Source of the DNA: Geobacillus genomosp. 3
GTDB taxonomy: Bacteria > Bacillota > Bacilli > Bacillales > Anoxybacillaceae
Direction: 5' to 3'
Length of the DNA stretch: 64,000 nt
NCBI RefSeq assembly: GCF_000445995.2
Contig: NC_022080.4
Location: 3,002,001-3,066,000 of the forward strand
The stretch's first letter is position 1. The number at the start of each line of letters is the position of its first letter. Shown one piece after another: positions 49,034 through 58,526 of this stretch. The notes under the pieces are model-generated. The model searched no databases. It saw only the letters and a program-made list of their open reading frames with translations, and was not told the origin of the DNA. The position numbers and the translations under genes were made by a program.

Positions 49034-50155
49034 TTAAACTCCTTTGTCCCTAGTTCGGTCGATGGCCAGGACACGCTCGTATGTGGCCATCGTTTCTTCA
49101 TACAGGCGCCGAAGCGAAAAATGGGTGGAAGCGTGCTTGTACAGCCGCTCTCCCATCGCTTTCAGCTCGTGTTTCCGTTGTTTCGCATCGCGAATGGCAC
49201 GGGCGAGCGCCGCGCTGTCGCCGACAGGCACGACCCAGCCCATGTTTTCGGAGGCGATCAGTTGCTTCACCCCGCCGACATCCGTCGAGATGACGGGAAG
49301 GCGGGCGTTGGCCGCCTCAAGCAAGGCGAGGGGGAAGCTTTCGCTGTATGACGCCAATAAGGCGACGTCAGACAGCGCGTACAAGTCCGCCACGTCGCTC
49401 CGGAATCCGAGAAATTGCACGCGGCGCCCGATGCCGGTTTGCGCCGCGGTGTCTTGCAGCTCGCCGGCGAGCGGGCCGTCGCCGATGACGAGCAGCTGAA
49501 TGTCCGGGTCGGAAAGGGCGGCGAGGGCGGAAAAGACGAGGGCGTGCCCTTTGACCGGGTGGAGGCGGGCGACCATGGCGATCACCAACTCCTCGTCCCG
49601 AAGCCCGAGATCGGCGCGCTGCAACGTGTGCGGACGCGGGATGTCGTCAAAGTCGATGCCGTTGTAGACGGTTTGGATGCGATCGGCGGCCATGCCGAGT
49701 TCGATGAGGCTTTCTTTAAACCGTTCCGAGACGGCAAAAAAATAGTCGACTTTCCGAAGCGCCCATAAGTTGAGACGGGTGAACAGCGCCCCTTTGATCC
49801 CCGTTTTCATAAAGTCCAAGCGCGGGTCGCTATGGATGGTCGTCACCCAAGGGATGCGGATGTTCCGTTTGATCAGCGCCCCGTACAAGTTGGCGCGCGG
49901 CCCGTGCGTATGCAAAAGATCGAACTTTTCGGCGCGAACGAGCGCGACGAGTTTCGAGAGGACGGATAAGTCGTAGCGGGACGACTGGGAAAGAAGGCGC
50001 ACATCCACCCCGAGTGCGCGCGCTTCGTTGGCGAGCGGTCCGTCTTGGAAGACGGCGAGCGCCGCCGTGTTGGGGGCAAATTTGGACAGGAGGGTGACGA
50101 CGTGTTTGCGCGACCCTCCTGTTTCCCCGCCGCTAATGACGTGCAACACTTTCAC
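49034..50155 (-). CDS. GT4 family glycosyltransferase
   Basis: A 373-residue GT-B enzyme from GTG at 50153-50155. The start reads VKVLHVISGGETGGSRKHVV, after AAGGAG, and overlaps the TagA stop by 4 bp; the longer frame upstream is not used. The C-terminal nucleotide-sugar domain has MVARLHPVKGHALVF, VIGDGPLAGELQDTA and the catalytic ESFPLALLEAANARLPVIST motif (E-x7-E). The N-terminal half carries LLHTHGPRANLYGALI. It lies 3 bp before the Wzy-type gene's start. Sugar donor unknown. Confidence 0.88.
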   Translation of the reverse strand: MKVLHVISGGETGGSRKHVVTLLSKFAPNTAALAVFQDGPLANEARALGVDVRLLSQSSRYDLSVLSKLVALVRAEKFDLLHTHGPRANLYGALIKRNIRIPWVTTIHSDPRLDFMKTGIKGALFTRLNLWALRKVDYFFAVSERFKESLIELGMAADRIQTVYNGIDFDDIPRPHTLQRADLGLRDEELVIAMVARLHPVKGHALVFSALAALSDPDIQLLVIGDGPLAGELQDTAAQTGIGRRVQFLGFRSDVADLYALSDVALLASYSESFPLALLEAANARLPVISTDVGGVKQLIASENMGWVVPVGDSAALARAIRDAKQRKHELKAMGERLYKHASTHFSLRRLYEETMATYERVLAIDRTRDKGV

Positions 50156-50916
50156 CGCGATCTCTCCTTGGCGGCTGTTCGGTGGTCGGCCGCTTCTTTT
50201 TCGGTCAACACTTTCCAAAGAAACTTCGGCAAGGCGAGCTGCCGTTTGAACCGCTTCGGATCGGTGATGAGGCGGTAAAACCATTCCAGTCCGAAGGTTC
50301 GGAACAGCTTCGGCGCCCGTTTCACACGGCCGGCGAAGACGTCGAAGCTGCCGCCGACGCCTTGGAACACTTTGACGTCAAGTTGATCGAGATGCGCCCG
50401 GATCCACAGCTCCTGCCTTGGGCTGCCGAGGGCGACAAACAGCATATCGGCATTGGCCGCTTGAATGGCGCGGACGACCGCCCCGTCATCGTTGACGTAG
50501 CCGTTCATATACCCGGCGATGCAAAGGCCGGGGTATTTCGCTTCTAAGTTTTGTTTCGCTTTTTGGACGACTTCTTCTTTGGCGCCGTACAAAAAGACGC
50601 GGTATCCTTTGTTCGCGGCCAGCGCGATGAGCCGCTCCATCAAGTCGATGCCGGTCACCCTTGAGGCGAGGCGGCCGCCTTTTAGTTTCGACGCCAGGAC
50701 GACGCCGATGCCGTCAGGGATTTGGTATGTCGCCGCGTTGATGAGCTGCTTGAGCTCAGGGTTTTGGCTGGCGGCGATCAGTTTTTCCGGGTTGACGGCG
50801 ATGATCGTTGATTTTTTTCCGGCGGCCATGCGCTGTTCGATGTCGGCGAGAATGTCGTCGTATGTGAGCGTGGACACATAGACGCCTAAATATTGTTCCT
50901 TGTTCATGCCGCTCAT
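50152..50916 (-). CDS. tagA: WecG/TagA/CpsF family glycosyltransferase
   Basis: A 254-residue enzyme of the family that adds ManNAc or a related sugar to GlcNAc on undecaprenyl diphosphate, the step after TagO. Motifs include AVNPEKLIAASQNPELKQLI, the substrate-pocket IPDGIGVVLASKL, VFLYGAKEEVVQKAKQNLEA, and FVALGSPRQELWI...VKVFQGVGGSFDVFAG. The start ATG overlaps the dehydrogenase stop (ATGA). Its pairing with a UDP-ManNAc-type dehydrogenase suggests a polymer with ManNAc or ManNAcA. Confidence 0.9.
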   Translation of the reverse strand: MSGMNKEQYLGVYVSTLTYDDILADIEQRMAAGKKSTIIAVNPEKLIAASQNPELKQLINAATYQIPDGIGVVLASKLKGGRLASRVTGIDLMERLIALAANKGYRVFLYGAKEEVVQKAKQNLEAKYPGLCIAGYMNGYVNDDGAVVRAIQAANADMLFVALGSPRQELWIRAHLDQLDVKVFQGVGGSFDVFAGRVKRAPKLFRTFGLEWFYRLITDPKRFKRQLALPKFLWKVLTEKEAADHRTAAKERSR

Positions 50917-52199
50917 ACTCTCTCCACATCTTGAATGGCTCGGACGACCGATAAATGGCCGATTTTGTATACGGTCACGTCTTCGCTGTCAAGCGCCACG
51001 CAGTTTTTCGTGTCGAAGATCACTTTTGTTTTCATCGGCGCCAGTTCTTCGGCCGTCATCGTTTTGAATTCGTTATGATCCGCCAAGACGACGACAAGGT
51101 GCGCCCCGTCGAGCGCTTCGTCTTTCGCGGCGAGCGGAAACGGCACTTGCGACGGCTTGACGTGCGGGTCGTAGGCGCGGACATCAAACCGTTTGTTCCG
51201 CCGCAGCTGTTCGTAAATGTCGATGGCCGGGCTTTCGCGCACATCGTCGGTGTTGCCTTTGTACGTCAACCCGAACACGGCGATGACCGGCGATGCGAGT
51301 TCGGCCGTCATGCGTTCGATTTGTTCGACGACAAAGCGCGGCATTGAATTGTTGATGCGGCGCGCCGTCTGAATGAGTTGCGACTCTTCTTTCGCTTTTT
51401 CGACGATAAAGTACGGGTCAACGGCCAAACAATGCCCCCCGACTCCCGGGCCCGGAAGGTGGATGTTGACGCGCGGATGCTTGTTGGCGAGCTCGATCAC
51501 TTCATGAGCGTTGACGCCGATGCGTTTGGCGATTTTCACGAGCTCGTTCGCCAAGGCGATGTTGACGTCGCGGAACGTGTTTTCCATCAACTTCGCCATT
51601 TCGGCGGTGACCGCTTCCGTTTCGATGACATCGCCTTTGACGATCGCCCGGTACACATCAGCGGCCCGCTTCGCCGCCTCTTTCGTCACACCGCCGACAA
51701 TTCGGGTATTTTCTATGAGTTCAATGAGAATGCGGCCCGGCAAGACGCGCTCCGGACAATGGGCCAAATAGACGTCCCGCTCCGGATCGAGCCCGGATTC
51801 GCGAATGATCGGAGCGACAACGTCATCCATCGTGCGCGGCGGAATCGTCGATTCGACGATCACGATGTTGCCTTTGCGCAAATGGGGCGCCACCGATTTG
51901 GCGGCGTCAATGACATAATCAATGTTGGCCGTATAATCGTCGTGAATGGGCGTCGGGACGGCGATGATGAACACATCCGCCGCTTCCGGGGCGAGCTGGG
52001 CCCGGAATTTCCCTTCTTTGACGACCCGGTTGACGAGTTCGGCCAACCCGGTTTCTTCGATATGAATGCGGCCGCTGTTGATCGTCTCGACGACGGTTTC
52101 GTTGACATCGACGCCGATGACGTCAAATCCGGCATCGGCGAATATCGCAGACGTCGGAAGTCCGATGTAGCCGAGTCCGACGACACATACTTTTTTCAT
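50913..52199 (-). CDS. UDP-N-acetyl-mannosamine-type dehydrogenase (WecC-like)
   Basis: A 428-residue nucleotide-sugar dehydrogenase. It has the N-terminal Rossmann motif VCVVGLGYIGLPTSAIFADA, VPTPIHDDYTANIDYVIDAA, the VESTIPPRTMDDVV strand, and the catalytic Cys in NIHLPGPGVGGHCLAVDPYF. The C-terminal domain has FGLTYKGNTDDVRESPA. It oxidises C6 of a UDP-hexosamine to a uronic acid; the 'STIPP' and overall order look like WecC (UDP-ManNAcA). UDP-glucose type cannot be fully excluded. First gene of the minus-strand polymer operon. Confidence 0.9.
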   Translation of the reverse strand: MKKVCVVGLGYIGLPTSAIFADAGFDVIGVDVNETVVETINSGRIHIEETGLAELVNRVVKEGKFRAQLAPEAADVFIIAVPTPIHDDYTANIDYVIDAAKSVAPHLRKGNIVIVESTIPPRTMDDVVAPIIRESGLDPERDVYLAHCPERVLPGRILIELIENTRIVGGVTKEAAKRAADVYRAIVKGDVIETEAVTAEMAKLMENTFRDVNIALANELVKIAKRIGVNAHEVIELANKHPRVNIHLPGPGVGGHCLAVDPYFIVEKAKEESQLIQTARRINNSMPRFVVEQIERMTAELASPVIAVFGLTYKGNTDDVRESPAIDIYEQLRRNKRFDVRAYDPHVKPSQVPFPLAAKDEALDGAHLVVVLADHNEFKTMTAEELAPMKTKVIFDTKNCVALDSEDVTVYKIGHLSVVRAIQDVERV

Positions 52200-52296
52200 T
52201 GTGACAACCTCTCTTTATAGACTAGAATTGCGTTATATTCGAGCCCTTTCGACCAATCACGTTATAGTATAACAAAATGCGACTCGTTTTGCATCA

Positions 52297-52325
52297 TTGA
52301 ATCTAGCAAGGGCAAATGCTACAAT
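52297..52325 (+). promoter_or_regulatory. SigA promoter of csaB
   Basis: TTGAAT (52297-52302), a 17-bp spacer and TACAAT (52320-52325), about 45 bp before the csaB ATG. The dehydrogenase operon runs the other way from the same spacer. Confidence 0.65.
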
Positions 52326-52369
52326 TAAGGTTGATTTTTGCGGAACGATGTTCGTTTAGAGGAGGAGTT

Positions 52370-53503
52370 ATGTCGTTGAAAATTGTGATCTCAGGCTTTT
52401 ACGGGCTTGGCAATACAGGGGATGAGGCGATTTTGGAGGCGATTATCGACAACCTTCGCGCCGCGTTGCCGAACCCGGATATTACGGTGTTTTCGCTTTC
52501 GCCGGAACAAACCGCGAACACGCATAACGTCAAAAGCGTCTACCGCGGATGGCGCCGTGATAATAAAGGAAAAATTCGGGCGCTGCGCGAGGCGGATTTG
52601 TTGATCAGCGGCGGCGGGGGCCTGCTGCAAGATACGTATCCGACGCGCTTTTTGTTCGGCCCGCTTCCTTATTATTTATTAATTGTGTTTTTGGCGAAGC
52701 TGTGCGGAACGAAGGTGATGTTTTTCTCGCAAGGAATCGGTCCGGTGAACACGAGATGGGGGAAGATTTTAATGAAAGTGTTTGCCAATATGGCCGATTT
52801 TATTACCGTTCGCGATGCGTACTCGAAACAGCTGCTTCATGAGCTTGGGGTGACGCGGCCGGAAACGGTCGTCACCGCGGATATTGTGTTTGCCTTTCAT
52901 CATAAGGAAGATGACGCCTGCCTCGAAAGCCTTCCGCTTCGCGGCGATGAACGGCTCGTGGCCGTATCGGTGCGCCCATGGCTTGACCGGCGCGACTATT
53001 ACGGGCACATCGCCAAGGCGCTTGATGAGCTGATTGAGCTTGAAGGCATCACCCCGGTGTTCGTGCCGATGGAAGGGCATCATGACGTGCGCGCGTCCGA
53101 GCAGGTCGTCGGGCACATGAACCACCGGTCCGCTTGCCATATTCTCGGTCCGGACTTTACCCCGAACCAATATTTGCATTTTATAAGCCGCTGCCGCTTG
53201 ACGATCGGCATGCGCTTGCATTCTCTCATTTTTTCCGCCTTGGCGGGCGTTCCGCATATCGGCCTCAGCTATGACCCGAAAGTGGAAAGTTTGCTAAAGC
53301 GCTCCGGCATGTGGGACTATTCGTTTCGCCTTGAAGACATCGAAGTCGGGCGGCTTGTGGATAACGCCCGGTATATGCTCGCCCATCGCGACAGCGTGAG
53401 CACCATTGTCCGGCAAAACGCGGCACAAATGCGGCAAGAGGCGATGGAAAACATCCGCCTGCTGAAAGCGAAATTTCTCTCGCAAGGAGAAGATGGCCGA
53501 TGA
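52370..53503 (+). CDS. csaB: Polysaccharide pyruvyl transferase CsaB
   Basis: CsaB adds a ketal-pyruvate to the secondary wall polymer, creating the ligand for SLH domains. The 377-residue product starts MSLKIVISGFYGLGNTGDEA after GAGGAGG; a longer frame from 52316 has no ribosome site. The N-terminal nucleotide/PEP region has LLISGGGGLLQDTYPTRFLF and FFSQGIGPVNTRWGKI, and the C-terminal half CRLTIGMRLHSLIFSALAGV, typical of the family. It stands beside five SLH-protein genes in this window. It overlaps the next gene by 4 bp. Confidence 0.95.
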   Translation: MSLKIVISGFYGLGNTGDEAILEAIIDNLRAALPNPDITVFSLSPEQTANTHNVKSVYRGWRRDNKGKIRALREADLLISGGGGLLQDTYPTRFLFGPLPYYLLIVFLAKLCGTKVMFFSQGIGPVNTRWGKILMKVFANMADFITVRDAYSKQLLHELGVTRPETVVTADIVFAFHHKEDDACLESLPLRGDERLVAVSVRPWLDRRDYYGHIAKALDELIELEGITPVFVPMEGHHDVRASEQVVGHMNHRSACHILGPDFTPNQYLHFISRCRLTIGMRLHSLIFSALAGVPHIGLSYDPKVESLLKRSGMWDYSFRLEDIEVGRLVDNARYMLAHRDSVSTIVRQNAAQMRQEAMENIRLLKAKFLSQGEDGR

Positions 53504-54675
53504 ACATTTTACTCGCAACTGTTTTCAACTACCCTCACGCCGGAGGGTTGTCGACCCATGTGACGACGTTGAAAGCCGGGCTTGAAGCGCGCGGGCATCA
53601 CGTCGACGTCGTATCGTTCAGCGACGTTCCCCCGGCTGTGCAGACGCTGTTCGCCAAAGGGCCGAGCTTTTTGTTGAATAAAGCGGCGAAAGGAACGGGC
53701 ATTCTATGGAGCCATGCGGTCCGGCAGCGGCTTCTTTCCAGGCTGATCGCCGAAAAAGCGGCGAGCCGGCGGTATGATGTCATCAACGCCCAAGAAGTGT
53801 ATGCGACGCTGGCGGCGCTGCCGTCCGGCATTCCGACGGTGACGACCGTGCATGGCTATATGACCTATGAAGCGATCAGCCGCGGAGCGGTGGTGGAAGG
53901 AAGCCGGCAGGCGAAACGCTTGCTTGAAATCGAGATTGAAGCTTACACGAAAACGCGGAAAATTGTGACCGTCGATCAGCGCATTAAAGAGTATGTACGG
54001 GAAAAAGCGGGCGTGGACGCGACCGCCATCCGCAACTTTATCGACGTCGACCGCTTCAAGCCGGAGAAGGCGAAGCGGCTCGCTTATCGGAACAAGCACG
54101 GTTTGCCTGAAGAGGCGGCGATCATTTTCGTGCCGCGGCGGCTGACGAAAAAAAACGGGGTCATTTACCCGGCCCTCGCCTTGCCGCGTGTGTTGGAAAC
54201 ACATCCGAACGCCATGCTCATTTACGCCGGCATGGGGGAAGCGTACGACGAGCTGAAGGCGCTCATCGAGCAGCAAGGACTGGGCAGCCAGGCGAAGCTG
54301 CTGGGCGCCGTTCCGCATGAGACGATGACCGAATACTACGCGCTTTCCGATATCGTGCTCGTGCCGAGCGTCCACTCGGCCGGCGTCGAAGAGGCGACGT
54401 CCATTTCCGCTTTAGAAGCCATGGGGTCAGGGTCGCCGCTCATCGCGTCGGCCGTCGGGGGATTAAAGGAAATTGTCGAGCACCGAAAAGACGGCCTGCT
54501 TGTGGAGGAAAAAAATGTGGACGAGCTCGCCGAGGCGATCATCGAACTGCTCGACCGCCCGGAGTTCGGCCAGCAGCTGGCCGCGGCGGCGCGCGCGAAA
54601 ATTGAAGAACATTATTCGCACTTATCGGCGGCGAAAAAATACGAAGACATTTATCGGGCTGCGCTGGCGCTGTAA
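53500..54675 (+). CDS. GT4 family glycosyltransferase
   Basis: A 391-residue GT-B enzyme starting MNILLATVFNYPHAGGLSTH in the csaB stop (ATGA). The C-terminal domain carries VPRRLTKKNGVIYPALALPR, YAGMGEAYDELKALIEQQGL and the E-x7-E region EEATSISALEAMGSGSPLIA. N-terminal motif VINAQEVYATLAALPSGIPT fits the acceptor domain. Coupled to csaB, it probably works on the same wall polymer. Donor sugar unknown. Confidence 0.88.
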   Translation: MNILLATVFNYPHAGGLSTHVTTLKAGLEARGHHVDVVSFSDVPPAVQTLFAKGPSFLLNKAAKGTGILWSHAVRQRLLSRLIAEKAASRRYDVINAQEVYATLAALPSGIPTVTTVHGYMTYEAISRGAVVEGSRQAKRLLEIEIEAYTKTRKIVTVDQRIKEYVREKAGVDATAIRNFIDVDRFKPEKAKRLAYRNKHGLPEEAAIIFVPRRLTKKNGVIYPALALPRVLETHPNAMLIYAGMGEAYDELKALIEQQGLGSQAKLLGAVPHETMTEYYALSDIVLVPSVHSAGVEEATSISALEAMGSGSPLIASAVGGLKEIVEHRKDGLLVEEKNVDELAEAIIELLDRPEFGQQLAAAARAKIEEHYSHLSAAKKYEDIYRAALAL

Positions 54676-54740
54676 CGATATGGCCGTCTCTTTGCCAGAA
54701 GGGGCGGCCTTTTCGATGTTGAACGAAGGAAGTGACGACG

Positions 54741-56273
54741 ATGTCCTCATTAAAACGGACGGCCGTTTGGATCACCTTGCTCGCTCTCGTTGTCAAGCTG
54801 GCGGGATTTTTGCGGGAAAGCGTGATCGCCAAGCAGTTCGGCGCCAACGAATACACGGACGGCTACTTGCTGGCGTTTTCCTTTATTACGCTCGTTTTGG
54901 CCGTCATTTCCGTCGGGTTTAATAACGTCTTTCTTCCTCTCTATATTCAAACGAAACAGACGGACCCGAAAGCGGCGGAGCGAAACGCCAACGGCATTAT
55001 GAACGCCACGGTGGCCATCTTTCTGCTCATTGCCCTCGTTGGCTATTGGTCCGCCCCTTCATTCGTCCCCGCCATCTTCGGGCGGATGACGGCGGCCACT
55101 GAAGCGGTGGCGGTGAAGATTACGCAGCTTTTCTTCTTGTTTATGGGCGCGATCGCTTTAAACGGCATTTTGGATTCGTACTTGCAAGGGCGGCGCATTT
55201 TTGTCCCGTCGCAAATATCGAAACTGCTCGCCACGCTGATGGGAGCGGTGTTCGCCTTGCTGTTTGCCGATGTGTGGGGCATTTACAGCCTCGCCTACGG
55301 ATTCGTCTTTGGCATTGTCCTCGGCGTTGTGCTCATGTTTTTCTATTTATACCGGAGCGGATACCGATGGACGCCGACGCTGGCTGTGGATCCCGATTTC
55401 CGGCAAACGTTTTTGCGCCTGCTTGTCCCTTCGCTGCTGAACGCGTTTGTCGGGCAAATGAACATGTTTATTGATAAAATATTCGCCTCCGGAACGATCG
55501 GGGGAGCGGTGACGTATTTAAACAACGCTTCATTGCTTGTCAGCCTTCCGCACACCATTTACGGAACGACGATCGCCGCCATTTTGTTTACGCTGTTGTC
55601 TGAACAAGTGCAACGACCGCGCCAGTTCCAACAAACGTTTTTTGCCGGTGTCGAGCTGTCGCTCATGACGTTGCTGCCGGTCGCGGCCGGGCTGTGGGTC
55701 GTCGGCGACGCCGCCCTTTCCGTGATCTACGAGCGCGGCCAGTTTACGGCAGCCGACACGCATCGCACCTATGTCGCCTTGCTTTGTTATTTGCCGCTGA
55801 TCGTCACGCAAGGGGTGCAATATATCGTCGCCAAATCGATGTACGCAAAAGGCAAAACGGCTCTCGTATTGCGGATCAGCGTCACGACGATTGCGCTCAA
55901 TATCATCTTGAACAGTTTGTTCGTCCGCTCACTCGGCTATGCCGGCATTGCGCTGTCGAGCTCGCTCGTTTCGCTCTACTATGTCACCGCCTGTTCGGTC
56001 GCCGTGTACAAAGACTTTGAGCGCGGGGAGGCGAAAAAGCTTTTGTCATTGTTAGTGCGCGTCGGCGGCGCAACGGCCGTTATGGCCGGGGTGTTGTACG
56101 GGGTAAAAGAAGCGGCGCAGATCGGCGACTGGCCGGCGCTGTTGGAATTGGCGGTGCTTGTGCCGCTCGGTGCGGCCATTTACATCGCCAGCACGTACGT
56201 CTTGTACCGCGACGGCTTTGACCGCCTGCTGCGCACGCTTCGCGCAAGGCGGGGCGCGAAGCCGTCAGCGTAG
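54741..56273 (+). CDS. MurJ/Wzx-like lipid-linked oligosaccharide flippase
   Basis: A 510-residue membrane protein with 13-14 helices of the MVIN/MurJ (MOP) superfamily. The start MSSLKRTAVWITLLALVVKL follows AAGGA; the MurJ-type N-terminus VKLAGFLRESVIAKQFGANE is clear. Another conserved element is VYERGQFT-like 'SVIYERGQFTAADTHRTYVA'. It could flip lipid II, but its place after csaB and a glycosyltransferase suggests that it moves the wall-polymer unit. A bidirectional terminator follows. Confidence 0.88.
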   Translation: MSSLKRTAVWITLLALVVKLAGFLRESVIAKQFGANEYTDGYLLAFSFITLVLAVISVGFNNVFLPLYIQTKQTDPKAAERNANGIMNATVAIFLLIALVGYWSAPSFVPAIFGRMTAATEAVAVKITQLFFLFMGAIALNGILDSYLQGRRIFVPSQISKLLATLMGAVFALLFADVWGIYSLAYGFVFGIVLGVVLMFFYLYRSGYRWTPTLAVDPDFRQTFLRLLVPSLLNAFVGQMNMFIDKIFASGTIGGAVTYLNNASLLVSLPHTIYGTTIAAILFTLLSEQVQRPRQFQQTFFAGVELSLMTLLPVAAGLWVVGDAALSVIYERGQFTAADTHRTYVALLCYLPLIVTQGVQYIVAKSMYAKGKTALVLRISVTTIALNIILNSLFVRSLGYAGIALSSSLVSLYYVTACSVAVYKDFERGEAKKLLSLLVRVGGATAVMAGVLYGVKEAAQIGDWPALLELAVLVPLGAAIYIASTYVLYRDGFDRLLRTLRARRGAKPSA

Positions 56274-56312
56274 CGCAAGGGTTGGCCTTGAAACATCGTC
56301 CTTCTAGATAAA

Positions 56313-56342
56313 AAGGTGTCCCGGCAAAAGTCGGGACACCTT
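56313..56342. terminator. Bidirectional terminator after the flippase gene
   Basis: AAGGTGTCCCG/CGGGACACCTT with an 8-nt loop; flanked by A-run and T-rich bases. Shares its stem with the terminators at 20601 and 62229. Confidence 0.85.
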
Positions 56343-56374
56343 CTCTTATGACGATTCGCAACAACGACGCGTCG

Positions 56375-58264
56375 TTACTTCGCCACCGGCAGCGGCGATA
56401 ACAAATCGCTGCGGATATACGCCGAACCGGTCGCCGGCAAGTCGGGAACGATTTCATACCATTCATAGCCGTCCGGCTGTTTCGGCGTTTTGCCGATCAC
56501 CGCCACCGGCGTATTGGCCTGTTTGTACTCATACCAAACCGGCGGAACGACAGCTGGCTGCAACCGGACGTTCACACTGTCGGTATTGGTTGCCATCACC
56601 ATGTATTGGCCAAAGTCTTTGCCGCCGAGGAACTTGTCCGCTCGGTACATCCATCCGGCGATTTTTTGCCCCCAATACGGGTCGGACGCATAGCGGATGT
56701 TAAAGCCGACCGATTTGTCCCCGAGCACCGCGCCGTTGTAGCGCCAATCGCCCGGATTGGCGTATTGCCCGGCAACGATCGTTTTCGCCATATAGTCGAT
56801 GCACTCGGCGAACGAAGCGAACGAATCGGCGCTTCGCAACGGGTCGCTGTCATACGCTTTAATGCCAAACAAATTGTTTTTCGTCTGCGCGAGTTCACTG
56901 AGCCCCCAGTTGCTTTCCAAAATCGCATGGGCGAGCAAGTACAGAGCGTTGACTTGATACTTTTCCTCCGCTTGTTTAAACGCCGCGCCGAGCTCTTTCA
57001 ACGGGCTCGCCGCGCGATAGGCCGCGACAAACCGGTTTAGCTCATCGGCTGTATAATTGGTTTTCGTCCGCAGCGGCAACACATTGAAATATTGATACGC
57101 CGTTCCGACGAGCTGACCGGATCCGTTATAAAACACGTCGCCGTTCCAGCTGTAGTACTTCTGCCCTTCTTGCATAAACGACGGCGCTTTTCCATACACA
57201 TAGCTTGCATATGTATTGCTCGTCGTGTTGTAAATGACATGGACAAGGGTTCCATTTTCCACTTTGTAATACGACCGTCCCTGCAAAAGCGCAGTCGGGA
57301 CAAGGAGCACATCCGTTTGTTTCACATAGCCGACCGTGTCAGCGATTTGCACCTTCACCTTTTCCTCGTCCGCCTCTAAATACTTCATTTCCGTATTGGG
57401 AGCAACGTAGGTGAGCGAAGCGCTGAAACCGGCGTTGTAAACCGTTGTCGTCGACTTGCCCGGCGCAGGCTGAGCGATCGCATGCCCGCTTGCCATTTTG
57501 ACAATTTTTGTGCCTTGGACGATCACTTGCGACGATGGATTGGTCAGCGCCGCCTCTGCTTGGTCAAACGTCGCATACCGCTTCGGCCAGACGATGAGCT
57601 CCCCTTTTTCAATCACGCCGATTTGATACGCCATCTCGGGCATCTGCTCGGCCCACACGTCAAGCAGGCGGTACAAAAACGCCGCCGCATGCGCCCGCGT
57701 CGCTTCCGCTTTCGGGTCAAAACGGAACGAAACGCCATCTTCGTTTGGAATGCCGCGAATAATGTTGTAATAGACGTTATGGGCGATCGCCAGCTTCGCG
57801 ACCGAGGACAGCTCGCTGACATCCGTAAACGAGGCAAGAGACGCCGGTTGTGTTGGAATTCCTAAATAGCCAAACACCCGGTCGATCATCAACGCCATTT
57901 GTTCCCTTGTAATCGGGTCGTTGATGCCAAAAGAGCCGTCATGATACCCTTCGACAAGGCCGGCCGCGCTCGCCTTGTAAATGCCATCCGCCAGTTTGGA
58001 AGACGGCGATACATCGGAAAAAGCAACCGTTCCTTTCGCTTCAGGCAGCTGCAGCGCCCGAGCCACAAACGTGGCGAACTGGCCGCGCGTAACTTGTTCG
58101 TTCGGACGATATCGCCCATCTGGATACCCTTGAACGACGCCTTGACTCACCATGGCCCGCATCTCTTCCTCAAGCGCGATGCCGGTAATGTCATCAGCGA
58201 AGGAAACGGAACTATTGACAAACAGCAAGCTGAACAAAAGGACAAAACTAGCGACAAAGCGCAA
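56375..58264 (-). CDS. SLH-anchored N-acetylglucosaminidase (GH73 type) with SH3 domains
   Basis: A 629-residue secreted autolysin. The signal peptide ends near 23 (VNSSVSFA). Three SLH domains lie at about 25-210 (QGVVQGYPDGRYRPNEQVTR; FSDVSPSSKLADGIYKASAA; EATRAHAAAFLYRLLDVW). A middle SH3-like stretch follows (KVKVQIADTVGYVKQTDVLL). The glucosaminidase domain spans about 425-560, with the catalytic Glu in LLAHAILESNWGLSELAQTK and FGIKAYDSDPLRSADSFASF. A C-terminal SH3_3 domain (VNVRLQPAVV...YIRSDLLSPL) ends the protein. It would cut the glycan strands from the SLH-bound position in the wall. Convergent with the flippase gene. Confidence 0.9.
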   Translation of the reverse strand: MRFVASFVLLFSLLFVNSSVSFADDITGIALEEEMRAMVSQGVVQGYPDGRYRPNEQVTRGQFATFVARALQLPEAKGTVAFSDVSPSSKLADGIYKASAAGLVEGYHDGSFGINDPITREQMALMIDRVFGYLGIPTQPASLASFTDVSELSSVAKLAIAHNVYYNIIRGIPNEDGVSFRFDPKAEATRAHAAAFLYRLLDVWAEQMPEMAYQIGVIEKGELIVWPKRYATFDQAEAALTNPSSQVIVQGTKIVKMASGHAIAQPAPGKSTTTVYNAGFSASLTYVAPNTEMKYLEADEEKVKVQIADTVGYVKQTDVLLVPTALLQGRSYYKVENGTLVHVIYNTTSNTYASYVYGKAPSFMQEGQKYYSWNGDVFYNGSGQLVGTAYQYFNVLPLRTKTNYTADELNRFVAAYRAASPLKELGAAFKQAEEKYQVNALYLLAHAILESNWGLSELAQTKNNLFGIKAYDSDPLRSADSFASFAECIDYMAKTIVAGQYANPGDWRYNGAVLGDKSVGFNIRYASDPYWGQKIAGWMYRADKFLGGKDFGQYMVMATNTDSVNVRLQPAVVPPVWYEYKQANTPVAVIGKTPKQPDGYEWYEIVPDLPATGSAYIRSDLLSPLPVAK

Positions 58265-58526
58265 CAGCGTTCCCCTCCCTCGTTTTCATAGATTTATAGA
58301 ATCATAGGCAAAAAGCGGCCTATGGCGCAACGACAAAATCTCTTATGTTCTGGCTTAAGCATAGTCATATTTTAGCAAACATTGCCGAAACTTGTATTAC
58401 GTTTTCGTTACATTTTTGTTACTTTGGTAATGTTTTTGATAAAAATTAGAAAAATAGAAGGTATTTTTTTCAATAGTATCGTAATCTTTTTGTGTGATGT
58501 CCAATTTTTCAAAAGGAGAGAGCGCT

